A stretch of 64,000 nucleotides of DNA from Eopsaltria australis (taxonomy: Eukaryota; Chordata; Aves; Passeriformes; Petroicidae): assembly GCA_034509425.1 (NCBI GenBank), contig JAVTVJ010000121.1, positions 124,001 to 188,000 of the forward strand, in the 5' to 3' direction. Position 1 is the stretch's first letter. Every line of letters begins with the position of its first letter. The translations under genes and the position numbers were made by a program. Under the pieces are notes generated by a model. The model saw only the letters and a list, made by a program, of their open reading frames with translations. It did no database searches and was not told the DNA's origin. Below are positions 27,601 through 39,500 of this stretch, piece by piece.

Positions 27601-28969
27601 AACATTCCATTAGATTTACCATAAAATTATGAGAGTTGGTGAAACGTTAATTCACTAGCTGCATTTGTATTATCACAGTAGCCAAATCTCAGTGATTAGA
27701 ATTTGATTTTTTGTTAATGTCTGATCATTAGTTTCTTGTTAGCTCTGAAAACAAATGTTTCTACTGTTTTTTGTAATGTACCTTGTCAAAATTATCTGGA
27801 ATATCTTTGTTTAGGAATTCTGAAACTTAAGTCTACTAGGGTGTTGTTTATTTGTGCACATCTATATTCCAATTGACACACAGAAAAGGTAGGTATACAC
27901 TGACTATTGGGAAATTATCCAGACCTCAACAAGAAATTCCATGCGGAAGTGTCCTACGTGTCTGCTGCAGATACTTCAAATTGTATTGCTGGTATTCCCC
28001 TCTTTTACTGGTTCATTTGTTTCTGTTCATATTTCCTTTCAACTACCAACTTGTCCGCACATTCAGAGGTGAATCTAGGGACAGTCATACATATCCTTGT
28101 TCATATGGAAGGATAAAAACAAATTTAGTGTTTCAGGATACACAACTGGCAGTTCAGGAGATCACTGAAGGTTGCACTCCAGCTTGTAAGATGACTGAAG
28201 TGGAAATGCCAAAAGGGCTCCTGCACAAAAAAGGTACAAATGTGCAGCAGGACCTTGACTGCAGTTTCAAAAGCACTGTGCAATGGCTGTAGCATAATTA
28301 ACAGAAAAGACAGCAGTCTTGTAAAATAAATCACAGAATGCTCACTCCCTTCTTCACCTCTGCGTTGACTAGGTGCACTTTTATAAAAAGCAATAGAGGT
28401 GTTCTTGATTTACCACAACCTGAGTTTGGCCATGGCAGCTGAGATGAAGCCAGCAGTGTAGAAATTCTAATGGATATATGAAAAGGATTAGAACAGATTC
28501 TGTAAAAGTAAGATGATTTTCCATAACTACATTCAAAAGAACAGAAGACAAGTTCACTTATAACTAGCACTCAGGAATCTCCTTAATCTTTTCCAAAATA
28601 ACCCAAGTAAACTCTGAGCTTCAAAACAGAGCTTCAGACTTTTTATTCCAGTGATTTGAGACTGCTCAGCTGCAGCACCACAGTGTAACAGCTTTCAATT
28701 GTTAATTAAATGCACAGAGCCCACTGAGGCTCACAGGCACTCCAGCCTTTGCACATCCTTTTTCCCAAGCAACAAATGCAGGTTAGTCTCTAGCCATAAA
28801 CTGCTCCCAGAACCCAAGATTTTTTCAGAGGAGAATAGCCTACCTCTGGCAAGAGAGCTCCACAATTTTACATTGCTACACAATTGCAAGAATTCTTGGG
28901 GCAATATGTGAAAAAATATCTACAGCGCATGCTATAGGGTGCAAACAGACCTACAGCTGTGTAAGGCAT

Positions 28970-29002
28970 TAGTACCTAGGTACCTAAGTACCTAGTACTT
29001 AG
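28970..29002. repeat. Short palindromic tandem of GTACCTAR units
   Basis: Three consecutive 8-bp units, GTACCTAG, GTACCTAA and GTACCTAG, are followed by TACTTAG. GTACCTAGGTAC is a perfect 12-bp palindrome, and the whole 33 bp can fold on itself. No function is known to me. Confidence 0.7.
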
Positions 29003-30485
29003 AGACACTATTTCTCCTAGAAAATATGAAAGCTAAAGAACAGATTTAAATAGTCATGACAATGGGAAATATTAAATTCAGTACTAAAAAATTGGGATCA
29101 CAGCAGTGTTTACTATACTGTATTGTTATAAAACACATTACCGCTACCTGACACTTTTATAGTTGCATACACAACTGTCATTTCAGGTTCCATTCCCAAG
29201 GAATTACTGATTCAGAGCTAAAGGAAAGAGAAAATGTGGTTTAGAAGAACAAATGACTCGATTTGTTTTAGCTCATGAAGACAGCTACAGAGTGCAAATG
29301 AATAGGCAGGGCTCACTTTCCTTCTTGTCTTATTTTTTATTCTAACAATGCCACCTTCTAAAGAGCAGATTTTTTATTAGTTTCTTTGAGATTGCACCCT
29401 CTTTTGGATACATATTTATTTTCTTTAGACTTCTCAGGAAGCTTCATTTACCACTCAGTGTAAAGACAGAGAGGGGGGTTCTCCTTTCTCTTTGTTCATT
29501 TGGTTGGTACTTGTAAAGACAGGTCAATCTCTGAGCAGATAAATGCTTGTTAAAAGATGAAGATGAGATTTATTTTTTCATTAATCAGTTAAGTACTGTT
29601 TTCTACGTATTTTCCTGCTCATTATATGTCTGCTAGTATTATTAAGTTGCTTTTCACAGTGTGTAGGTAGAAGTAAAGAAGTATGACGTATAAAATTACA
29701 GAATACCTGCAAGATACAGACCTTACTTCTGAACCAGAGAAACTCTGTACTTCAAACACTCACAGGGCTAAATACTATCCTGCATTTCATTAATACCAAA
29801 TGGCTTTGTTTAACTTTCAGTTTAAAACAACCCAACCACAAAAACCGTTAATGCGCCATCAAGACTGTAATGAGTACAAGACTGTTCTTAAAGCTAAGGA
29901 ATTAGTTAAAAGGACTATGCACCATGTTACAACTCTTCCCATAGCAAGCAGACTTTCAGCTTACCACAGTTAGAAGAAAACACTTCACTCCAAGCAAATG
30001 TTATGCACACCTTGACATCTTACTAGTATACATTTTTTTTTTCTCTCCTACTAGAAATACCAGAAGAGAAGAGCTGATAACCTTAATGAATACTAATTAG
30101 TGTCAGAGCTGCATTTACAAAGGGGATAGACTACAGGTATTTACACCAGAAATACAGTATTTACAACAATTTGAGTATCTACATGAATACAGACATTCAG
30201 GGTTTCTAAATATCATTTTAATTTATCACTACTTGTTAATAGCAATTTTTTTCATTTATGTACGTATGATTGGTCATATTTAAGATATGTACACATTCTG
30301 TTACTTAAAGAATTTATTTTACAGTAACATTTAAGAAACCGTAAATTTATGACAGTATTACTAGAGGAAATCCATTTCTATGAAAGCTGTATATTTGCAA
30401 TATATTGTTGAAGTATATATTGCATTAATACTTCACTGTGCTTCTAAACGTTAATATAGGTTATTTGTTTATTACTACGTCAAGG

Positions 30486-30680
30486 TTATTCATCATATGC
30501 AGTGTCAGAAAGCACAAGCTGACATCTCATATTGTCTGCTTCAAGGGCAAGACCAATGTGACCTTTGGCTCCTTCTTTTAAAAAGGATGAAATCATTCCA
30601 GAGGGATAATGCTGAACTGCACAGCTCCCTTTAAGAATCAATCTGCCATTTACGGTTTCCAATTTTCCATACTGTAGCAT
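30486..30680 (-). other. Coding-like 64-codon frame, unidentified remnant
   Basis: The minus-strand frame starts MLQYGKLETVNGRLILKG and ends DNMRCQLVLSDTAYDE before TAA. The residue composition looks more like a real protein than most intronic frames here, with Gly, Asp, Glu and Cys spread evenly and no Phe/Leu/Ser/Lys bias. The minus-strand sequence upstream also has broken coding-like pieces such as NIGELRSMVKQEKSIDMKTF. An AATAAA follows about 20 nt after the stop. It could be the 3' end of an old processed pseudogene or could be chance. I do not recognise the family, and it does not fit WDR72. Confidence 0.2.
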
Positions 30681-33057
30681 GGCTTGTTAAGATCTCATGG
30701 ATAGTTTTCTCTTCAAAGTTTAGTGTTCTAAAATTTCCAAAATACTTTTCTTACTGAAATGTCATTTATGCTTTTTATTTTAATCATTACGGAATTAAAA
30801 ATTCAGATCATCAGTTCTTTCTAATTTTGCCAGGGTGCTTCTGGATTCTGTTTGGACTAAAATCTTGCTGGCCAGTGGCTTTCTAGATCAAGGTCACATC
30901 TTGAATCCAAAAATATTTCGGACTCAATGTTTTTTCTTTCCAGATTCTCTTATGATCTCCAAGAAAAAGTCTTCATATCTATTGACTTTTCTTGCTTCAC
31001 CATGCTTCTAAGTTCTCCTATGTTCAACTGATACAGGTGTGCAACTGAAGGTACAAGATACAGTTACCAGTGAAAATATGTCAAAAATAGAAACAGTTAA
31101 TAGGTAACTGTGCAAAAGCATGGGAGTGATAAAAATGAGTGGTCATCTGCTAACTCCAGAGGTCTGACTTCAGCTGCCTCTGTACCATGCCACCGGAGAG
31201 CAGATGCACAATCAAATCACGAGCGAGATGTGAAGCTACGTGTGTTATTTCACAAGGATGACAAGGCGCCTCCATGGTCTTGAAGCAGACATGTTTGTAA
31301 AGGCAACTCTTCCAACTTCATCAACCTCAAAGCAAGTACATTTTTGGAGAGAGAGGGATGAGATTCATGTGTATTGGTAATTTTATTATTTGTGCATGAT
31401 ACTGATTTCACTCTAAAATTCGACCAAGGAGAATGCAGCATTCTTTGACCTAGCTGATAAAAGGTCAGAAAGCAATTTTGAATAATAAATGAGACCTGCT
31501 GACCTCATGACCCAAGTCTGGCAGGGTCAGCAGCAGCCCTCTCACCAGATGCTGATGGCAGATATACAAACGTAGACAGCTCAACTAATGAGCTTCCCGG
31601 ATAAAGGTTTAAATCCAGTGACATTTAAGTGCTATGCAGTATATAAAATAAACTTACAAATAATCTGTGCCATAAAAAATTAAAGTGATATTTACAGTAA
31701 GGTGCAATATGACACACTTTGTAATCCTCACTACAATGATTATTTTACTGCTTCTCCTAGGTAGCCATTAACCAGAAAATATAATACCTGGCTAACATTT
31801 CCTCTAAGGTCTTTTCACGCTTATATGGTTCCCATTCAGTACTTTGAAAAGACAGACTTCAATAGTGCATTTTCTTGGTGCCTCATTTAATAAAAGTCAA
31901 CCAAAATTACTTGTAAGACAAGTTTGAATTTATATTATTTAAACTCAAACTAACATATTTCTTCCTAGTGACTAAAAGACAAGCTTAGAATATGCAAGAC
32001 CAAGAACTATTTTCTTCTCACTGCTTCATGAACACCTCCACCCAGAAATGAGTTACACAGTACATGGTTCATGAAGGAGACAGGGAAATGTGCTACAATT
32101 CATTCTCTCACCTACCTTATATTTCACTCTGTCAATGTCTTACTCCATCCCAGACCTCAGAAACCCTGAATTTTGACTTCACCCTGGGTGCTGGGTCTGA
32201 GTTCCAAAAACTATCATCCCATTCCACAGGTATGCCACTGCTACTTGTTTGAATTTGTAGGAATATAAGGAATATAACTATATATTTATGTTCTGCATGA
32301 ATTAGCAGTGAAGGCCAAATTTCTAAATATCATTTTTGGGATCTGATTTGTAAGAAAAGATAATCAATTAGGTTCCCTTCACCTGCAAATAATTCACCAT
32401 GAATACAATCAACTCCAGGAATCACAAAAACTGGTTTTCTGTCTTTTTAAAGTCACTATTATTACTTCTGTGGAAGATGTCTTTTAGCCACTCATTGAAG
32501 TCTAGAGACTACATTAAAAATGCTACTGAAAAGTTATTGTGTTCTATTCAATTCTGTGTTCCTTGCATAACACAACTGGTGTTTAAGAATCAGAAAAATT
32601 CAAATACTTGCTGGAGATGGAGGAAAAATACTGTCCCATTCATTGAAGGGGAAAATGAGACACTTGGTTACATGAAGAAATATTTTCTTTTAAACTTCTT
32701 GAAGTTTCAGCCTTTCAATTTAATTGCATTCCTGCATGTTCTTGAATTGTGAAGAAGGATAAAGAATGATTAGTTGATTTAATTTTGTCAAGCAATATGT
32801 ATACTTCTACAATATTATTTCCCATTTATCTCCTCCTTAAGCTAACCACTTTTTAAAATTACATTTATAGTGTTATTTTTTTCTTGCCTATCTCTAAAGT
32901 GTCCTCTATTTAAGTCTTAGCTTTTCAGAGCCAGTAAAAAAGAACACAATCTCTCCAAAAGGCCTCCCAATCAATGTACATAATAAATTTGTAATATTTG
33001 CAGTGTTATTTACATTCTTCTCACATCTTCACACTACACCAGCTCTTCTGAGTGCCA

Positions 33058-33510
33058 CTGTACAACTTTTGACTGAAATGTTACCCCTGACATTTATAGA
33101 TGGAATTTACCTACCCAGTGGTGACTGGGATACCACCAGGGAGAGAGCACCTGTATCCTTCTGATCCAGGGGCTGCCAGGAGCCCTTTATATCTTTTTAA
33201 TCAGTGCTGATTAAGGCAAGTCAGATGACTGCCCTCAAATTTATCACTGCTTCTAAAGACCTTGTAGCCACCAGTAGCTCGGGTGGCTCATGCAAGGGAT
33301 TGTCTTGGCCACTCGCCTTCTCCCTGCACTTGTGAGGACTTTGCAAGGGGAATTACACACAGTCTCTACATAATCTATCCCAATTTTTCACTGAGTCAAG
33401 TGTGTGCCCAGAATACAATTTTGGGACTTCGGTACTGTGTGTAGATACCAATTAAACTCATTGTTAGTGAACCCAGCTTCTAAATCTTAGTGCATTCATT
33501 TAGGGAACCA
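33058..33510 (+). mobile_element. LTR-like stretch, possible degraded solo LTR
   Basis: A ~450-bp stretch of higher GC than its surroundings starts near TGTACAACTTTTGACTG. It contains a pyrimidine-rich block (CACTCGCCTTCTCCCTGCA), then an ATTAAA signal in CCAATTAAACTCATTG, and ends near TTAGTGCATTCA. This layout resembles an endogenous-retrovirus LTR (U3, poly(A) signal, short U5). I could not find convincing target-site duplications or internal retroviral sequence. The family is unknown and the edges are approximate. Confidence 0.25.
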
Positions 33511-36500
33511 GTAACAGTAACCAGCTCCTGCACTCTCAGCCTGCATGCAATTGAAATAGAATTTGATTATAAATAGATTAAATTATAAAAGTTGCTCAGA
33601 AATCTGCCTGTAGCTTTGCCTTATGTATTTAAGGCAGCAGCAGTTTCCACTATCAAGAAAGATTTTCTTACTGCATCCAGTGCATCAGTAAAACGTACTC
33701 AGTCTTGCTGCTTTGATTTCTGTCCTGTCACTAGATAATTATGTCTATTGTTGTAAGTCTGCTAGATTTCCTTAGAAACATTACATTCAATCTGCCTTAA
33801 AACAGCTTATCTATTTCATAGCTATGAGAGTACAAGAAATTTTGCAAGTTAGGAGTTGTTCACAGTAGCTTCATACCCATTTTCCCCCAACAGGACCATA
33901 CTAAACTGTGCACCAGCAGAAGCTTCTGCCTAGCAGAGCAAATCTTCCATTACATAAATCAGCTGGATTTATGTTAATTATTTACTGGTGGAACAATGTG
34001 AAGCAGAAGAGTGCAATCTGGAATTAGATTCAGGGTTTGGAGATACATCTCTTAACCAACACCTGAAAATGCTTTAATCAAAGAGAGAGGGGAGGACTCA
34101 AGAGATCCATCCAATGGGATCACCTATGAGCAGAAATTCCATTTAGCTTTGCTCAGCAAGAGAAAACAAATGTGAATGACAGTGGATCCCACTATAGGCT
34201 TACAAGGATATTTGTATGGAAAGGAGAATCAGAAAAATTACTGTACCAAACTGGTACTGTAATAACAGGAAACAATTCTCTTACAGAAAATTGTCCTAGC
34301 TAGGTACTACACACTACGATTGGTAAACAAATCTAGCTGTGTTTTGATGAACCCTCTGCCCCTGTACCATTGCAGTGACAGCCAATGTGTGGTGTGCTGC
34401 TCTTTTCCACTTCTTGTCCTGATTTTCATGCAATAAAACATCACCATCCCATTTCATTTTTATTCTGCACATTTATGCTGTGACTACATCCACCCAAGGC
34501 TCCGTTTTACCTCTGTACTCTAAATGGAGAATGTGCAAATTAGTACTGTTCACTAAAAATCAACATGCTTTTCAGAGTGTACAATATTTATTCTTCTTAA
34601 CCTGGAATAGCGTATTCCCAAAAGCAATTAACATGCCTTATGCTCTTTCCTCTCCTCCTCCTAAAATCACTACAAAGAAAACTAGAAATTAGACCTTCAT
34701 CTTGGTATGTTTTATCCATATAAACCCATATCCATATATGGGCAAAAATCAAAGTCCTAGTTGCCAGCTTTCTAGCAAAATTATACTTGATAAGAGCCAT
34801 GTTCCTATATTCCAAAACAGTTTCTGCTATCTGTGGCTTTCGTTTTAAGTAATTACATAGGACCTTAAGTACTATGACAGATTTTACAAGCTTTTTTGTC
34901 ATAAGTCATCGTATTTTCTCTATGCTTAAACTGCACTTAATTTCAGTCTTCTTTTGAATTTCACTTAGGACTGGCTCACAAATCAGAGGCAAGGAAATTC
35001 TGGTCTTCATACATATTTGTCTAAAAAAAGTATTAGATATTTATACTTCTTGCTCATACAGATTCCCTTTAATTTTATTCTTTATACTAGGCAGCTAATT
35101 CACCAAGTAAAATCTAGTTTTCTAGCAGTCTATTGTATGCAGGGCAGCTTTCAAATGTCACCATTGCCATAGGATAAATGAAAAAAAAAGAGATAATCAA
35201 AGCCTCTGGAATAATAATTGGTAAAAAAAAAAATGTTTCTGATGAAAACAATTAGTTACAAGCACAACGAGTTGAAATTCAGTTCAGTGTTAAAGAGACA
35301 GTTTAGAAGCACATGGTACATTTATCACAGCTCCACAGACAAGTTATTGAGCTGTCTGTGAAAAACAGAGCCAAACAGGAAAGCTTTCAGCAGAAAGCAG
35401 TGGTTGAGGTCCTTGATTGATAGAGTTAGATGATGCAAAGCTGTCTGATGGCCTTTCTGCAAAATAAAGTGAAGGAACTCAAGGTCTTTCATGACGATCT
35501 CTGACCACAGATGAACAGCTACTTTATTACAGCGCAGATTGAGGTTGCACCTTAGTCCATATTCTGCCACTTTTGGATGCACACGGTTAACTTTACCAAC
35601 AATCCACTGTGTTTAACATAAGTGTCTGCCATCTTAACACGATTTTAAAAGGGCAGCAAATTGCAGTAGTTAAAAGCTTAACCTCCTTTCTGTTTAACTG
35701 TGGTGATTGAAAAAATATAATCAGTTTTATCACAGGGTTTTTACTGCAGTGATAGGGCTGATTGTTCAGGGAGAAGTGCCTCGTTTAAAAGATACAGCAA
35801 AATCCCTGCTATGCATATGAACCAAAATCTACCTGTACTGCCTCCCTCAGAAATGAACTGATTCACTTCTCCCAAAATGCAAATCCTATCTTCCTAATGA
35901 ATTGGGTGTGGCGCCATTCCTCACTGTCGTGATGCTACAGACATCATAGAATATATCTTTACAAAGCCTGAGGATGATTACAGTACATTCACCTTTAGCA
36001 GAAATTGAATACTTATCTCCATGCTTGTGGTATTTAACAAACATTATTTTTTAGGAAAAGATACTACATTACCTGATCAATATGAAGTACTTACAGCCAC
36101 CTAAACAATCCTGCCTCATGGGGCACAATTCACACAAGAGTGACTTCTCTTCACAGTGCAAGTTGAGGATATTTTGTCTAGAGTTCTCACAGCTGCCTGT
36201 GATTCACACTGGCTAAGGCTGTACTGCCTTTTTTGTTTGGAAGTCCAACTTGGAGCCAAATACTATGACCCAGTCACTTCCACACTTCCCACATTGACTG
36301 ACAGTTCTGATTTTAGAGAAGCAAAAAATTCCACAAAGAATTTTCAGAGTATATGAGTTTGACTCTGGGCCATATTTTAGCTAAAGTTCCTATTAGCATA
36401 ACTGGCTAAAGGGATTGCTAAAACAACTTTCCAGAAGTTACTTTCATTCACTCTCTTCACCTGTCCTTTGAAGAAAAATAGGTTTTCAGATATTTAAAGT

Positions 36501-39500
36501 CCTTTCTCCTTAATTATAGGTCTCTCTGCCTCATTGACAAGGCCAAAGTAGTAGGCCCTGGAATAAACAGTTGTTGTAGGCTCCATCCAGATGAACTATT
36601 CTAGTCTAGTGCATCTCATATTTGAAATACTTCAATTCATCCTTGCATTCATTTGTAGACTTCACTCTGGGTTACTCTCTCAGCTCTAGTGCTCCACTGT
36701 GAGCATTCTCAGAGCAGAACAAGTTACAGTAACGCAGTAAACATCCCTCCCTGGGAAGTGTCTCAGTAAGCAACCAAAGTGTCATTGACTACAAAAACCA
36801 AAGTTGAACAAGGACAAGTTCATGTATTCAGACACTGTCTACAAGAATCATGCAGTTTTCTAACATTTTCTGTTCTGCAGTGATGAGACTTGCTAATTCC
36901 AACACATCTACTCCCCATGTCTTTGACAGCCTTGGTATTAAAGTCAGTGTTAATCACTACTCCCCAAACTCTTTTCCTCAGAACAGCTTTTTCTTTCCAT
37001 TACCTTAGTTTAATATTTACTTTAGAGGCTGCTGCCTCAATTGTCTGGTTATGGAATTCAGTGTGTCATTTATCAAAGGACTGACAAGAGGAAGCCTGCT
37101 CTGAAATTCTGACTTTCAAGTGGCAAGTTTTCAAATGCATTTAGAACTACAATTCCAGCACTTCTCACTGGCTGCACACTTCAATGTGAAAAATGTTTTA
37201 TTTTGGTATTACTCCACAACGGTTACCTAACTAGGCCAACATAACAACTGTGAAACCAGTAGCTGATAAAAGGAAGTTGAGACAAAATTAAGTAACAGCA
37301 GAATAGATGCCATAATTTGGTGTCCAGCATAAACAGGCTTACTTCAGAAAAGCATGTAGTTCTATGAGGTATTCAACCAAAGTGCATGCAGTACTTATGC
37401 TTTTTAATTAAAAAATGCATACACAAAAATACGATCATTAATGACTGTCTATTTATTTTACAGAGTTTGAATTCACAGAACTGCCTAGCTCCTTTTTCAT
37501 GGTTGAGGTGGCATACAGATGCTACGACCTATGTACTCAGCTTTCAATTCAGTTATTTTACAACTAAAATGTTACCATTTTTACAATAATATACATCAGT
37601 AGTAGTTTTTAATTATAATGTTTCAAACACCTCACTTGATATTATTTGGTTGGATCTATTCTGTCTGTTGGCACAAATAATGCAAGTCTTGCAGGATTTT
37701 TATGCTAAATCAGATTCAGAGTATCATCTAGGCTTTTCCTCCTGTTTCATATAAAAAAAGACTGCTCAGCACAGTACCACCTCATAAAAAGGAAGATGCT
37801 CCCAATTTCCTGGGTTTGATACTGGTCTGACAGAGTTGAGGAAAATAAAAACAGCACTGAGTGCTGTCAGCAGAGACAGGCACTGGGAAATAAAAAAAAT
37901 ATTTCAGTCTTAAACTTTAAACTGATGTAATGTGTTTCTAACCACGAAACTGTAAACAACTTCTAAAGCATTTAATATTATCTCAAAGTAGTCTTTCACT
38001 CTGATTAACATTAGGAAACCTATGTTTTGACATACGGAGAGGCTGAACTATGAAAAGGATTGCTTTATTATACCTTGGTTGCCTAAGTTCAATCTTGAAA
38101 TAAAAACCCCTTTAAAAACAAAACACCGTGTCTGGTTCATATAAATAAAGGTGTTTTAAAAACATGTATTGACTTTTCCATGTTATTAAGCTTTTTAGAT
38201 GAATCCAGTTGTTAAATGGTTGTTCTAGTAACTGGCCTGTCATCTGGAAATGTTCTTAGATTGTTTTTTTGACACAATGTCCCTGCAGAAACTTGGGCAG
38301 TGTGACACAGAGAGCACAGGTTTGCCTATCACACTGATTACTTGATGTAATAGTAAGCAAGCTTAAGTGAACTGTGTGTCTTCAATCTTTCCAATCACTT
38401 AGGGATGGGCACCAGAGGATACCATCCATCATCCATGGCCTGAAACATATGGTGCATCAGCAATCTTAGGCTGACCTAAATGATAGTAAAAGCTGCTATG
38501 CTGTTCACAATAAGGAATTGTTGTCCACTGAATTACAGGATTGTGATTAGATTGCTAACATGGCCAACTTGATGTATAAGTGAAGTGTCCAGGAAAGATA
38601 TTCCCTAGGATCCTTTGAAGATTAATTTATACCCTTGAAATGTACACCAATCACAGAATGAAAAAATATGCCAAGGTATTTTTCTTGTGAACAAAAAAAG
38701 CACTGCAGCGGTAACAGCTATTAATTTATTTTTGGCAGTTTTAGCCAACAGAATTCAATAAACAAGGTTTTTGTTTTGTTGCAAGGTTTTTACTGCTTGA
38801 CTCCTAAAAGCACTGAGTTCTACAATATCTTTTATAAGGGGACAGTTCCCCCTCACATTCTGTTTAAAAATCTCATAAGGAATTGTAAGTATTACACAAA
38901 GACAGGAAGAAAAAGACTGAAAATTCATCATTTTGTATTATTGTATTACTATGTAATGGACATATAAATATACTGCAATATTATGTATCTATTTTTAAGA
39001 TAAAAATCATACAAATCTGACCACTGATCCCAAAATTATCTATTTTGTCTCTCCATAAATTAGATTATGCTTGTCATGGTACTCATTCATCAATTTAGGA
39101 AAAACGCACCCACATCACAGAGCTAAGGCTTCAACTGAAATATCAACTTTGGACTCAGAGCAGGGGGCAGCGAGGAAAGGGGGAGTTGTTATTCCAGAGT
39201 AGCTCTAGCCCTTAAATCCTCTTTAGGTAGTAGAACATAAATAGTGAAAAACATGTTTTAGGAAGCACAGGCAAAGAATGAAAAAGAACATTATCTTATA
39301 ATAGATATGAGCTGTGTTAGAATATAACAAAAACCAACACACATTTGTGCTGACCATCCAAGACCATTCAAAAACCAGCTTACTCCAGGCAGAGGGAAAT
39401 TACTCCCTTATAAAACATGGAACTTTAAAGAAATTGTTTTGCAAATATGTCTGCTGCGTGCAATTATCATGAGAAGACTGGAAACAATGGTTCTCTCTGC

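Noticed and set aside
27852..28292. 146-codon plus-strand frame
   Set aside because: Composition changes along its length (hydrophobic Leu/Phe-rich, then charged) and no splice or family support was seen. It is probably chance inside the WDR72 intron.
38401..38560. Minus-strand sequence reading like MHHMFQAMDDGWYPLVPIPK
   Set aside because: Upstream frames are broken and no splice signal or known family fits, so it was left unannotated.
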